This document shows positions 8,058 to 16,271 of a DNA stretch of 64,000 nucleotides, piece after piece. Each line of letters opens with the position of its first letter. The stretch's first letter is position 1. The position numbers and the translations under genes are program-made. The DNA comes from Natrarchaeobius halalkaliphilus (GTDB taxonomy: Archaea; Halobacteriota; Halobacteria; Halobacteriales; Natrialbaceae), in contig NZ_REFY01000002.1 of assembly GCF_003841485.1 (NCBI RefSeq), positions 310,001 through 374,000 of the forward strand. Reading direction: 5' to 3'. The notes beneath the pieces are model-generated. The model saw only the letters and a program-made list of their open reading frames with translations. It searched no databases and was not told where the DNA came from.

Positions 8058-10313
8058 TCACTCCTGCTGGGCGTCGACGACTGCCACGCCAGCCAGGTTT
8101 ACGATGTCTTTGACCTCGTCGCCTCGCTGGAGGACGTGGACCGGTTCGTCCATACCGACGAGCATCGGACCGATCGCGTCCGCGCCACCGAGGCGTTGGA
8201 GAAGCTTGTAGCCGATGTTCCCCGACTCGAGGTTCGGAAAGACGAGCACGTTCGCCGGTTCCTCGAGTTCCGAGAAGCCGTACGTTCCCTCGAGGATGTC
8301 CTCGACGACGGCGGTGTCCGCCTGCATCTCGCCGTCGACGGGAAAGTCGACGTTGGGATCGTTCTGGAGCATTTTCGCCGCCCGGCGAGGTTTGCGCGTG
8401 CTCTCGTTGTTGACGCTGCCGAAGTTCGAGTACGACAGCAACGCAGCGCGCGGTTCGACGTTGAACCGTCGGGCGAGTTTGCCGGTCTGTTTGGTCACTT
8501 CCGCGAGTACTTCCTCGTCGGGCGACTGGTTGACCGTCGCGTCCGCGACGAAGATGACGCGGTTCTTGAACGTCAACATGTAGACGCCTGCCGCGTAATC
8601 AACGTCGTCTGCGGTGCCGATGACCTGTAACGGCGGGCGAAGCGCCGACGGATAGTGGTGTGACAGGCCGGTCATGAGGGCATCTGCGTCCCCCTGTTCG
8701 ACCATGATGCTTCCGAAGTAGTTCGTATCGCGCTCGATGAGTTCGCCCGCCTCGGTCCGGGTGATTCCCTTGCGCTGGCGGAGTTCGTGAAGCCGGTCGG
8801 CGTACTCCTCGTAGTCCCCGACCGTCGGATCGGCCACCTGCGGTTCGAAGTCGAGTCCCAGATTCGCTGCAGTCCGTCGAATGTCACCTTCGTCTCCGAT
8901 GAGGATCGGGACTGCGATCCCCTGTTCTTGAATCTGGTAGGCCGCTCGAATCATCTTCTCGTTTTCGCCCTCCGCCAGCGCGACCGTCTTCGGGTCGCTT
9001 TTGGCCTTGTTGAGGACGACCCGCATCATCTCGCGTGACTTGCCCAGACGAGCCTCGAGTTCGGCTTCGTACTCATCGAGATCGATTTCGGCTCTGGCGG
9101 AACCGGATTCCATCGCCGCCTCGGCAATCGACGGTGCAACTCGGAAGAGAACCCGTGGATCGACGGGTTTGGGGATGATGTAATCCGGACCGAACTGAAT
9201 TGGATCGTCGCCGTAGGCTTTGACCACGGCGTCGGGAACGTCCTGGCGTGCGAGGTCGGCCAGTGCTTCGGCACAGGCGACTTTCATCTCCTCGTTGATC
9301 TCCGTCGCACGCACGTCGAGTGCCCCTCTGAAGATGAATGGGAAGCCGAGGACGTTATTGACCTGGTTCGGATAGTCCGACCGACCCGTAGCCATGATGA
9401 CGGTATCGTCTCGGGCGGCCTTTGCCTCCTCGTATCCGATTTCGGGGTCGGGGTTCGCCATCGCGAAGACGATCGGATCGTCCGCCATCGACCGAATCAT
9501 CTCCTGTGAGACGAGGCCACCGATCGAGAGGCCGACAAAGACGTCTGCACCGTCCATGGCGTCCGCGAGATCCCCCTCCGTAACGTCGCGAGCGAACTGC
9601 TGTTTGTACTCGTTTACTTCATCCGCGTTGGCTCGCTGTTCGGTGATGATTCCCGACGAATCGCACATCGTGATGTTCTCTTTCTCACAGCCGAGAGAGA
9701 CGTAAAACCGAGCCGTTGCGATCGCACTTGCTCCCGCACCGGAGAAGACGATTTCGACCTCCGAGAGATCCTTCCCGGCGATATCCGCGGCGTTGAGCAG
9801 CGCCGCACCAGAGATGATCGCGGTCCCGTGTTGGTCGTCGTGAAACACGGGAATGTCAATTTCCTCGCGCAGGCGTTCTTCAATGGTGAAACACCCCGGT
9901 GCTTTGATATCCTCCAGGTTGACGCCGCCGAAGGTCGGTTCCATCATTTTGACGGCCTCGACGAGTTTGTCGGGATCTTCCTCGTCGAGCTCGATGTCGA
10001 AGACGTCGATGTCCGCGAATCGCTTGAACAGTACTCCTTTCCCTTCCATCACGGGTTTCGACGCCTGCGCACCGATATTTCCGAGGCCCAGGACGGCAGA
10101 ACCGTTCGAGACGACTCCGACGAGATTCCCTTTAGCCGTATACGTGTAGGCCTCCGTTTCGTTTTCATCGATTTCCGTACACGGCGCAGCGACGCCGGGG
10201 GAGTACGCGAGAGACAGGTCCCGTTGTGTGTTCGTCGGTTTCGTCGTCGAGATTTCTATCTTTCCAGGTGGATCCGTTCGGTGGTAATCCAGTGCGTCTT
10301 CATCCAGTCCCAT
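8058..10313 (-). CDS. maeB: Malic enzyme with C-terminal phosphotransacetylase-like domain
   Basis: A 751-residue MaeB-type malic enzyme. Residues 1 to about 430 hold the malic domain ([12 protein letters not shown], then HDDQHGTAI) and an NAD(P)-binding fold ([11 protein letters not shown]). The last 320 residues resemble phosphate acetyltransferase ([27 protein letters not shown]) and are regulatory in characterised homologues. It converts malate to pyruvate and CO2 with reduction of NAD(P). The ATG at 10311-10313 (MGLDED) is chosen because homology starts there; the upstream extension of about 190 codons is antisense to the PPAT gene and is not coding. A divergent PPAT gene lies 132 bp away. 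Confidence 0.93.
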   Translation of the reverse strand: MGLDEDALDYHRTDPPGKIEISTTKPTNTQRDLSLAYSPGVAAPCTEIDENETEAYTYTAKGNLVGVVSNGSAVLGLGNIGAQASKPVMEGKGVLFKRFADIDVFDIELDEEDPDKLVEAVKMMEPTFGGVNLEDIKAPGCFTIEERLREEIDIPVFHDDQHGTAIISGAALLNAADIAGKDLSEVEIVFSGAGASAIATARFYVSLGCEKENITMCDSSGIITEQRANADEVNEYKQQFARDVTEGDLADAMDGADVFVGLSIGGLVSQEMIRSMADDPIVFAMANPDPEIGYEEAKAARDDTVIMATGRSDYPNQVNNVLGFPFIFRGALDVRATEINEEMKVACAEALADLARQDVPDAVVKAYGDDPIQFGPDYIIPKPVDPRVLFRVAPSIAEAAMESGSARAEIDLDEYEAELEARLGKSREMMRVVLNKAKSDPKTVALAEGENEKMIRAAYQIQEQGIAVPILIGDEGDIRRTAANLGLDFEPQVADPTVGDYEEYADRLHELRQRKGITRTEAGELIERDTNYFGSIMVEQGDADALMTGLSHHYPSALRPPLQVIGTADDVDYAAGVYMLTFKNRVIFVADATVNQSPDEEVLAEVTKQTGKLARRFNVEPRAALLSYSNFGSVNNESTRKPRRAAKMLQNDPNVDFPVDGEMQADTAVVEDILEGTYGFSELEEPANVLVFPNLESGNIGYKLLQRLGGADAIGPMLVGMDEPVHVLQRGDEVKDIVNLAGVAVVDAQQE

Positions 10314-10445
10314 ACCACAGCCAGTGTGGGCTAGCACTAAAAACAATGCGAAAGGGGTATTCGACAACTGTCGTAAACCCCGCCGGGATCGACCGTCGTA
10401 TGAGCATTCGACCCTTTTATACGATCTGCACGAATGGTGTGCAGT

Positions 10446-10925
10446 ATGGACGTCGCGGTCGGTGGAACGTTCGATCCCGTTCACGACGGGCACCGCAGAC
10501 TGTTCGAACGGGCGCTCGAACTCGGAGACGTGACGGTCGGACTGACGAGCGACGAGTTCGCACCGAAGACCCGACACACCGACCGACAGATCCGACCCTT
10601 CGAAGCGCGAGCGGAGATTCTCGAGAACGAACTCGAGGAACTCGCAGACGAGTACGCTCGCGAATTCGAGATTCGGCCGCTCGAGAAGCCGACCGGAATC
10701 GCGACCGAGCCACAGTTCGACTATCTCGTCGTCTCCCCCGAGACGCGCGACGGTGGAGAGCGAATCAACGAGATCCGGGTAGAACGCGGGTACGATCCCC
10801 TCGAGGTCGTCGCCGTCCCACACGTCCTCGCAGCGGACGGCGATCTCATCTCGAGTACGAGGATTATCGAGGGGGAAATCGACGAGCACGGAACGGTCCT
10901 GTCGGAGGATTCAGACTGTCCGTGA
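10446..10925 (+). CDS. coaD: Archaeal phosphopantetheine adenylyltransferase
   Basis: A 159-residue nucleotidyltransferase of the archaeal/eukaryotic PPAT type. It makes dephospho-CoA from 4'-phosphopantetheine and ATP in coenzyme A synthesis. The nucleotide-binding motif GGTFDPVHDGH is at residues 6-16, with HDGH as the (T/H)xGH signature. The second signature ISSTRI lies near the C terminus. The ATG at 10446 is preferred over an in-frame start four codons upstream because it puts the first beta strand (MDVAVGG) at the N terminus. Monocistronic and divergent from maeB. Confidence 0.92.
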   Translation: MDVAVGGTFDPVHDGHRRLFERALELGDVTVGLTSDEFAPKTRHTDRQIRPFEARAEILENELEELADEYAREFEIRPLEKPTGIATEPQFDYLVVSPETRDGGERINEIRVERGYDPLEVVAVPHVLAADGDLISSTRIIEGEIDEHGTVLSEDSDCP

Positions 10926-10937
10926 TATAGTCGGTGA

Positions 10938-11005
10938 ACATCACTGCACTCCCGTTCGCGAACTGGCGACCAGTAGGCTCGGTTCTGGCTGCTCGGGTGC
11001 GAGCG
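10938..11005. repeat. Dispersed repeat, copy 2
   Basis: An ungapped, roughly 68-bp match to window positions 3-70. It lies 13 bp after the PPAT stop codon, in a 256-bp stretch without a gene between convergent genes. No internal palindrome or coding frame explains the conservation. Confidence 0.45.
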
Positions 11006-11181
11006 AAACGAACGTCGTTCCGACGGCTACTATCGGCCCACGTCGCGATCGTTTCCACCGGATAACGGACCGCTAACTGGATGAAACGATCACCTATCGC
11101 TGGATTCTCATCGCTGTCCGATACCGTCCGCCGACCGACAGCTCGGAGACGATCCACCGTCGAATTCCGATGATCGACCCC

Positions 11182-11490
11182 TTACCATCTGGGGGGCTCG
11201 AGACCGGCGTCTTCGAGGAGATTCTTCCACCGAGTCTGAATGGAAAGCCGAGAGACGTCCGTCGCCTCCGCGACGGCACCCTGCGTTCGGCCGTCACCAG
11301 CGATCAACGATCCGGCGTAGACACTCGCCGCGAGTACCGCCTGCTTCGATCGGTCGTTCGACGGAACGTCAGCGAGAAAAAGATCGATCGCACACGAGCG
11401 GGCCTCGCTCGACAGCGCCAGCCGATCCGCCGCCGCCTCGAGTTCCTCGAGCCACGGCTCGTATTCGATTCGATCCCGTGCGCTGTGCAT
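11182..11490 (-). CDS. Small TFB-like protein with a single cyclin-type repeat
   Basis: A 102-residue protein resembling one cyclin repeat of archaeal transcription factor B. It has an alpha-helical core with KQAVLAASVYAGSLIAGDGRTQGAVAEATDVSRLSIQTRWKN, and the terminal part matches the helix-turn-helix of TFB repeats. The Zn ribbon, the B-finger and the second repeat are absent, so it cannot serve as a complete TFB. Related short TFB-family proteins are annotated in haloarchaea. It might modulate transcription initiation or bind DNA on its own. Start is ATG at 11488-11490. Monocistronic. Confidence 0.7.
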   Translation of the reverse strand: MHSARDRIEYEPWLEELEAAADRLALSSEARSCAIDLFLADVPSNDRSKQAVLAASVYAGSLIAGDGRTQGAVAEATDVSRLSIQTRWKNLLEDAGLEPPRW

Positions 11491-11794
11491 ACAGCCCCTC
11501 TCGCCGCGATGGTGAATAAACCCAACGCACTCACCACCCTCGCTCGAACGAACTTCGCGCGGACGTCTTCGTCGTCTGATATCTTCGACAGTACTCGACC
11601 GTTTCGATGAATTCGCCCGACTGCACCGAACGTTCGTCGAGCCAATACGGTGCTACCGAGGCCAACGATCAGCTACGAACGCCTAGCGAAACCGGCCGTT
11701 CTCCCTGGGTTTCACTAGGAGACGACTACTTAAGCATGCTGCAGCCCTACCGGTCGATGACGCCCCGGCTCGCGGTCGTCGGGTCCACTTCGTC
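11491..11794. other. Gene-free stretch before the CxxC microprotein gene
   Basis: No supported gene. A 63-codon open frame at 11607-11798 lacks coding character. The sequence CTACTTAAG near 11727-11735 is TATA-like and lies about 60 bp before the next start codon, so it probably drives the small gene at 11795. Confidence 0.4.
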
Positions 11795-11968
11795 ATGAAG
11801 GAACCAACCTGCAAGCTCGTCTGTACCGGTTGTGGCCTCGAGATGCCCTACCGGGATCGATCACTGGCCGAGCAGGCCGCAGAGCTACATCAACTTCGCG
11901 ATCCGGAGCACGTGACGTTTATCGTCCCACCCGATTGGTCACCCGAAGAGCCGGTCAAACACGACTGA
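11795..11968 (+). CDS. CxxC microprotein (57 residues)
   Basis: Encodes MKEPTCKLVCTGCGLEMPYR and a further 37 residues ending EEPVKHD. One CTGC pair, an earlier Cys and a His at LHQL could form a small zinc knuckle, although not every canonical ligand is evident. Haloarchaea have many such short zinc-finger proteins; some are known regulators, but this one cannot be assigned. Acidic composition and haloarchaeal codon use support it as real. The gene is free-standing. Confidence 0.65.
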   Translation: MKEPTCKLVCTGCGLEMPYRDRSLAEQAAELHQLRDPEHVTFIVPPDWSPEEPVKHD

Positions 11969-12120
11969 TCGAGCCGGCTCACGGCCGTAAGCGCTCCCGT
12001 TGACTTGCCGAAATCCCACCAACTCGAGACGCCACGGGTTCGATCCGTGAAGTAACGCTTTCGGGGCTCGGTCACGTCGGATCCGACTATGACCACGCAA
12101 TCTCGACTGGAGGGGGACCG

Positions 12121-12675
12121 ATGACGACCGAGGGCGACTCACCGACGAACGACCCGGTCTGGGCGGAGGTCGTCGCGGACGCAGGAGCGATCACCGAAGA
12201 GTACCGCGACCGCGACTGGGACGTCGTGGTCCTCGAACCGGCCGACATCTCACCGGTCGAAGACGGCGATCGAACCGGTTTCGACGTCGTCGTCTCGGAT
12301 GCCGAGTACGACCTCGTCGAAACGCTCGTCGAGGGAGACGACGGTTCCTTTACTGACGCGGACGTCTACTACCGTCCGTCCGACGGCTCCGATCGACGAT
12401 TTGCGCTCGTCTTAGAGCGCGACGAAGCGAGCGAAACGGCCGTCTGCATTCCGCTCACGTACTCGATTTCATCGGCTCGCTCCGTCCTCGAGGGAGCGTT
12501 GCTCGACGAGGAGTTGCTCGTTCACGTTCGAACCCTCCGATCGGACACTGACGACGATGACCACGAGGACCGTTCGAAACAGTGGGTTACGTTCTCGCAC
12601 GACGATCCATCGCTCTTCCTCGAGGAATCGGATGTCCGAGACTGGGACGAAAGCGAGACCGAAGACGACACGTAG
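12121..12675 (+). CDS. Conserved acidic haloarchaeal protein of unknown function
   Basis: A 184-residue, strongly acidic soluble protein beginning MTTEGDSPTNDPVWAEVVAD. The fold has alternating strands and helices (YDLVETLVEG, CIPLTYSISSARSVLEGALL), without cysteines or membrane segments. The start is supported by a strong Shine-Dalgarno-like GGAGGGGGA just upstream. It is convergent with the DUF5806-like gene, 5 bp away. I recognise it only as a haloarchaeal conserved hypothetical. Confidence 0.75.
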   Translation: MTTEGDSPTNDPVWAEVVADAGAITEEYRDRDWDVVVLEPADISPVEDGDRTGFDVVVSDAEYDLVETLVEGDDGSFTDADVYYRPSDGSDRRFALVLERDEASETAVCIPLTYSISSARSVLEGALLDEELLVHVRTLRSDTDDDDHEDRSKQWVTFSHDDPSLFLEESDVRDWDESETEDDT

Positions 12676-12680
12676 CCGGT

Positions 12681-13226
12681 TCAATCCTCGTCTTGCTCTC
12701 GCAACTCTTCGCTCGCTTCTCTGACCTCTCGCATCACGCTCGAGATTCGCTCTTCTGCCTCGAGTTCCTCGTCGACCGAGAGATCGACCCCTTCGACCTC
12801 GAGGAGGAACTTTGCGACCTCGGTCGACTCGTACATCACGTCGTCGAGTTCCTCGGCGGTGAAAAAGTCACACATCGCTCCGTAAAGGAAGGTCGCACCG
12901 GCTTTTCTGACCTTGTCTTCGAACGAAGATCTGGCCTGATTGACCGCCTGGGGCGTGTACGTGTCGGTCATGAACGGAACGAGCTCGGGCAGGTTCTCTC
13001 CGATCTTCGTCATTTCGACGCCGGTCTCGGTCCGAAAATCCGAACAGAGCCGGGCAATCGCCCACTCCCTGGCTGTCACGTACGTTCGGTCGCGAAGGAA
13101 CTCGTTTACCCGGTCGTACTGTGCACCGTCCATCTTCGTAAACCGTGCGTACTTCTCGACGTCTTCGGGAACGTCGCTCTTCGATGGTTCGGGGTCCGGA
13201 ACGTCCGGCATGGGCTCGTCATTCAT
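12681..13226 (-). CDS. DUF5806-like protein
   Basis: A 181-residue, mostly helical soluble protein. The central part (KMDGAQYDRVNEFLRDRTYVTAREWAIARLCSDFRTETGVEMTKIGENLPELVPFM) is of a type I associate with the haloarchaeal DUF5806 family, and its strong sequence regularity suggests conserved function. The C terminus is a charged helix that may form a coiled coil. No catalytic motif is seen. The ATG at 13224-13226 lies 142 bp from the divergent thiolase gene. Confidence 0.75.
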   Translation of the reverse strand: MNDEPMPDVPDPEPSKSDVPEDVEKYARFTKMDGAQYDRVNEFLRDRTYVTAREWAIARLCSDFRTETGVEMTKIGENLPELVPFMTDTYTPQAVNQARSSFEDKVRKAGATFLYGAMCDFFTAEELDDVMYESTEVAKFLLEVEGVDLSVDEELEAEERISSVMREVREASEELREQDED

Positions 13227-13367
13227 GGCCGCCTATTCCGAGACACACGGGATAAGGATTGTTCTCGAAACCGACGCTCGCTCGACGCGATCGAGTAAAC
13301 GATAAACTCGAGCTTTGTTTTGGACAGTTCGACCGGATTTAAGTCCGTAAGGACCGTCCGGTACTGC

Positions 13368-14501
13368 ATGTCACAGACGCCAGTCGTGGTCGAGGCCGTA
13401 CGGACGCCACAGGGCAAAGAGGGCGGTGTATTCGCGGATCTCCGAAGCGAGGAGCTTTCGATTCCACTGGTCGACGAGCTTCTCGACCGGACGGGGCTCA
13501 CAGGGGAGGATATCGACGACCTGATGTGGGGCTGTGCACAGCAACGCGACGAGCAGGGGAACAACGTGGCTCGCGTCATCGCGTTGCTCTCGGAACTCGG
13601 CGAGAGCGTCCCCGCAACGACGATCAATCGCTGGTGTGCGTCTTCGATGCAGGCCGTCATGTCGGCGTCGGACGCGATCGCAGCCGGAAATCGCGACGTC
13701 ATCATCGCCGGCGGCGTCGAGAACATGTCTCGTATCGCGATGGGTGAAAACACGCCGAACGTCCACCCCGGAATGGCCGAACGCTACAACATCGGGGAAC
13801 TCCAGATGGGGATGACCGCCGAAACGGTCGCCGAGGAGTACGATATCAGCCGAGAAAAACAGGACGAATACGCAGCTAAAAGCCAACAACGTGCAGTCGA
13901 GGCGACCGAAGACGGACGGTTCGACGACGAAACCGTTCCGATCGAGACCGACGACGGCGTCGTCGACGAGGACGAAGGACTTCGTCCCGGAACGACCGCG
14001 TCGAAGCTGGCCGAACTGCCGAGCGTATTCAAAGCCGACGGCACCGTCACGCCCGGCAACGCCTCTCAGATCTCCGACGGCGCAGCCGCGTTACTCGTCA
14101 CCAGCGAATCCTTCGCTAACGACCACGATCTCGAGATAGTGGCCCACGTCGGGATGAACAACGTCGCCGGCGTCGACCCGACCGTAATGGGGATCGGTCC
14201 CGTGCCCGCGACTCGAGGACTTCTCGAGCGCAACGGCCGCGATATCGACGACTACGACCTCGTGGAGCTCAACGAAGCGTTCGCCAGCCAGGCGGTCTAC
14301 TCGCGCGACGAACTCGGCGTCGATCCCGACCTGTTCAACGTCAACGGTGGTGCGATCGCCATCGGACACCCGCTCGGTGCCTCGGGTGCCCGGCTCCCAG
14401 TGACACTCATTCACGAACTCCAAAAACGCGGCGGCGGTCTCGGTCTCGCGACGCTCTGTGTTGGTTTCGGACAGGGTGCAGCCATCGAGTTCGACGTTTG
14501 A
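13368..14501 (+). CDS. Acetyl-CoA acyltransferase (thiolase)
   Basis: A 377-residue thiolase that catalyses reversible Claisen condensation or cleavage of 3-ketoacyl-CoA. Nucleophile C90 lies in [11 protein letters not shown]334 in GHPLGASG, and C364 in CVGFGQG, so the full catalytic triad is present. The short loop and the sequence GGVENMSRI are typical of FadA/acetyl-CoA acetyltransferase members. The ATG at 13368 is chosen because homology begins at [11 protein letters not shown]; an upstream extension of 16 codons is unsupported. In haloarchaea such enzymes serve beta-oxidation or the first step of polyhydroxyalkanoate or mevalonate synthesis. The context does not decide which. Confidence 0.92.
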   Translation: MSQTPVVVEAVRTPQGKEGGVFADLRSEELSIPLVDELLDRTGLTGEDIDDLMWGCAQQRDEQGNNVARVIALLSELGESVPATTINRWCASSMQAVMSASDAIAAGNRDVIIAGGVENMSRIAMGENTPNVHPGMAERYNIGELQMGMTAETVAEEYDISREKQDEYAAKSQQRAVEATEDGRFDDETVPIETDDGVVDEDEGLRPGTTASKLAELPSVFKADGTVTPGNASQISDGAAALLVTSESFANDHDLEIVAHVGMNNVAGVDPTVMGIGPVPATRGLLERNGRDIDDYDLVELNEAFASQAVYSRDELGVDPDLFNVNGGAIAIGHPLGASGARLPVTLIHELQKRGGGLGLATLCVGFGQGAAIEFDV

Positions 14502-14572
14502 GGATATCGAGAGACGTGACACCGGAGCGGTCCACCGACGTCACGCGTGTCTCTCTGATTTGCGAACGCGTG

Positions 14573-14654
14573 ATACGGTTTACTGTGACTTTTTTCCGGG
14601 GCGACCGCGAGCCGTCCTGCGGTCGCTCCGGTAACGACTTACAGTAGACCGTAT
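14573..14654. repeat. Long palindromic repeat, copy B
   Basis: An 82-bp inverted repeat 71 bp after the thiolase stop. The outer arms start ATACGGTTTACTGTGA and end TTACAGTAGACCGTAT. The inner arms CCGGGGCGACCGC and GCGGTCGCTCCGG pair with one mismatch. In the opposite orientation it matches copy A through the loop. A run of six T lies in the left arm. Confidence 0.8.
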
Positions 14655-14819
14655 GAGACTCGAGCGCGGTGAAGACAAAACGGCGCTCGAGTGCAACGAC
14701 GGAAGCAGTGCGATCTCCGGTATCAATCGCGGCTTCCCTACTGGCTCGCACTGGCCCCATCGAACGGTGATCTGGGTGGCAACTGGTCACACCGTACATC
14801 GCTCGTGACGTGTCCAGTG

Positions 14820-14899
14820 ATACGGTCTGTTATGATTCGGTACCGGTGATGGCTCGGATGGGGCTGCGATCACCGGTAAAACGGTATAACGACCCGTAT
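14820..14899. repeat. Palindromic repeat, diverged copy C
   Basis: An 80-bp nested palindrome. ATACGG/CCGTAT are the ends, GTTAT/ATAAC follow inside, and a 9-bp perfect inner arm ACCGGTGAT/ATCACCGGT surrounds the loop. The ends and overall size match copies A, B and D, but the interior differs. It is 165 bp from copy B and precedes the small membrane protein gene at 14941. Confidence 0.65.
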
Positions 14900-14940
14900 G
14901 AGAGCCTGCCAGTTTAGTATCCTCGGCACCGAGATATCGC

Positions 14941-15249
14941 ATGGACACAGTATTGCTCGCGATAATCGTAGGCATCCCGCTCGCCTGGCATCTCGTCCTT
15001 ACGGTGGTGACCTACTACGACGCCGGACGGGTCGGCCTCGAGCCGCCGAGAAAATGGGCGGTGATCACGTTCGCCGTTCCGATCTTCGGCTTTTTCATCT
15101 ATTTATTCGAACGGAGCGAGCTCTCGTACGACCCCGAGACCGATCCGTATCGCGGAAACACGATCAACGTCCACCCCTCTCGAGCGGACGAGGTTCCCCT
15201 GTCATCCCGCAGTGACGAGCGACCGTCTTCGACTCGAGATGACGAGTAG
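14941..15249 (+). CDS. Small two-helix membrane protein
   Basis: A 102-residue protein with two membrane helices (about 4-24 and 39-58) and a hydrophilic acidic tail. The second helix region PRKWAVITFAVPIFGFFIYLFERSE resembles the W...P..G...Y pattern of PLDc_N-type domains, so it may be a distant member. No enzymatic residues are present. It ends 46 bp before the tRNA-Trp gene on the same strand. Confidence 0.65.
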   Translation: MDTVLLAIIVGIPLAWHLVLTVVTYYDAGRVGLEPPRKWAVITFAVPIFGFFIYLFERSELSYDPETDPYRGNTINVHPSRADEVPLSSRSDERPSSTRDDE

Positions 15250-15295
15250 CCTGAATCGAAACCACTTTAGGTAACTTCGACCAACGTCTCATCGC

Positions 15296-15470
15296 GGGGT
15301 CGTGGCCAAGCCAGGGATGGCGACTGACTCCAGAGGTCCCGCGCCCGGGACGACACTCCAGACTGATATACTGATCGGACACCTGATCAGTGTCCGTGTG
15401 ATGACCCTCTGGAGTTCCGAGGCGCACCGGAGATATCAGTCGATCGGGGGTTCAAATCCCTCCGACCCCA
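15296..15470 (+). tRNA. tRNA-Trp (CCA), with intron
   Basis: The acceptor stem GGGGTCG (15296-15302) pairs with CGACCCC (15463-15469), with discriminator A15470 and no encoded CCA. The D stem is GCCA/TGGC. The anticodon stem ACTGA (15323-15327) pairs with TCAGT (15436-15440). The loop carries anticodon CCA at 15330-15332. The TTCAAAT T-loop is intact. An intron occupies 15334-15434, after position 37, as in the known haloarchaeal tRNA-Trp. The spliced anticodon loop reads CTCCAGA. The 3' end is the apparent left border of the island that follows. Confidence 0.95.
15334..15434 (+). ncRNA. tRNA-Trp intron with box C/D-like guide RNA features
   Basis: A 101-nt intron. A box C sequence GTGATGA (15398-15404) and CTGA boxes at 15363-15366 and 15371-15374 are visible. 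A perfect hairpin CGGACAC/GTGTCCG lies directly between one CTGA and box C, the geometry of a kink-turn. In Haloferax the corresponding intron guides 2'-O-methylation of the tRNA-Trp itself (established). The same role here is inferred from position and boxes. Confidence 0.8.
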
Positions 15471-15498
15471 TTCTGAGCTTAATACTATCTTAAGACTA

Positions 15499-15733
15499 CA
15501 GAGACGTCTTCTCTGGACAAAACTCGAAATACCTGTTACCGTATTTCCGGCCGTTTTTGGCAGGAATAATCTGATTTCTGATATACTTCTTTCCCTCCGG
15601 CGGTTCCTATCGTGTAGCGGTGAGCGGTCAGCATCGACGGAGCGCCGCGAGTGCCGGATGGGTGAAAGCCCGGCAATCCCGCCCGGACGAGCTGGCGCAA
15701 GCGAAGCGAGCGACCAGCCTCGTTCCGGCGAGG
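15499..15733. promoter_or_regulatory. Hairpin-rich region, candidate replication origin or rep leader
   Basis: Four hairpins follow each other: CAGAGA/TCTCTG (15499-15515, enclosing AGACGTCT), GCCGG/CCGGC (15653-15674), GCTGG/CCAGC (15691-15718) and CCTCG/CGAGG (15718-15733). They lie upstream of, or inside the doubtful 5' end of, the first gene of the rep operon. Double-strand origins of rolling-circle replicons are often hairpins next to rep. No nick-site consensus could be confirmed. Confidence 0.35.
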
Positions 15734-16149
15734 GAGCGGCGCGAAGGAGTTCTCAAACGACTGGTTCGCCTTCGTCAAAGCGGCTACTGACCGATGGGGG
15801 TCGTGTCGAGAGTGAACCGTCTCTCATTCGCTATCCACCAGTTAAGCCACCGACGATCTCCGAAACCGGCCAGGGTCACCGATACGTTCGCTGTACTCGC
15901 GGTGATAACGACGATACGGTCTATATTCACCAGCTCTGTGCGATCGCTGCTGGCGCTGATCCGTACGATGTCTTCGGTAAACAGTACGACGTCCGTCACG
16001 TCGTACCGACCGAGTGGCTCGGTCCTGACGCCAAGACTGCGAAGGGAACTCCAATTCTCAACACTACAGAGACGGTCGCTCTTGCGCCGATCTGGGCACG
16101 TTGTAGTGATCGGTTTGGGGAAATCGACAGATCGGAGGACGAAGCATGA
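15658..16149 (+). CDS. HNH-like protein, first gene of the rep operon
   Basis: The frame encodes up to 163 residues. The C-terminal part reads YVRCTRGDNDDTVYIHQLCAIAAG, then DVRHVVPTEWLG and GTPILNTTETV. This resembles the HNH endonuclease-like proteins of haloarchaeal plasmids and viruses, with one His of the usual pair replaced. About 45 N-terminal residues are low-complexity and overlap hairpins, so the true start may lie further in; no better ATG or GTG is available in frame. Its stop overlaps the next ATG (ATGA), implying translational coupling. Nuclease activity is uncertain. Confidence 0.55.
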   Translation: MGESPAIPPGRAGASEASDQPRSGEGAARRSSQTTGSPSSKRLLTDGGRVESEPSLIRYPPVKPPTISETGQGHRYVRCTRGDNDDTVYIHQLCAIAAGADPYDVFGKQYDVRHVVPTEWLGPDAKTAKGTPILNTTETVALAPIWARCSDRFGEIDRSEDEA

Positions 16150-16271
16150 CGGTCGTTTGTCGTCACTGCGGCAGGGTGATTCAAGAGCACGGAACAGCCG
16201 TGCTCGAGGATCGCTTTGTTCTTCGGATCTGTCCCGTTGCGAGTCGAACGCCCATCGTCGACGCACGGTGA
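16146..16271 (+). CDS. CxxC microprotein of the rep operon (41 residues)
   Basis: Encodes MTVVCRHCGRVIQEHGTAVL and a further 21 residues containing one more Cys. CRHCG is a zinc-knuckle half site and a His follows at position 15. The start codon overlaps the previous stop (ATGA), and the stop codon is followed immediately by the Rep ATG. This packing shows an operon and supports the gene despite its size. Small accessory genes before repA are known in the SNJ1/pHH205 replicon and are needed there for replication. Equivalence here is inference. Confidence 0.65.
   Translation: MTVVCRHCGRVIQEHGTAVLEDRFVLRICPVASRTPIVDAR

Noticed and set aside
10314-10889. N-terminal extension of the malic enzyme by about 190 codons
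   Set aside because: The extension is antisense to the PPAT gene, and homology starts at MGLDED.
15658-15790. First 45 codons of the HNH-like frame as protein domain
   Set aside because: Gly/Ser/Arg-rich and overlapping hairpins. Probably not a conserved part of the protein, although no better start is available.
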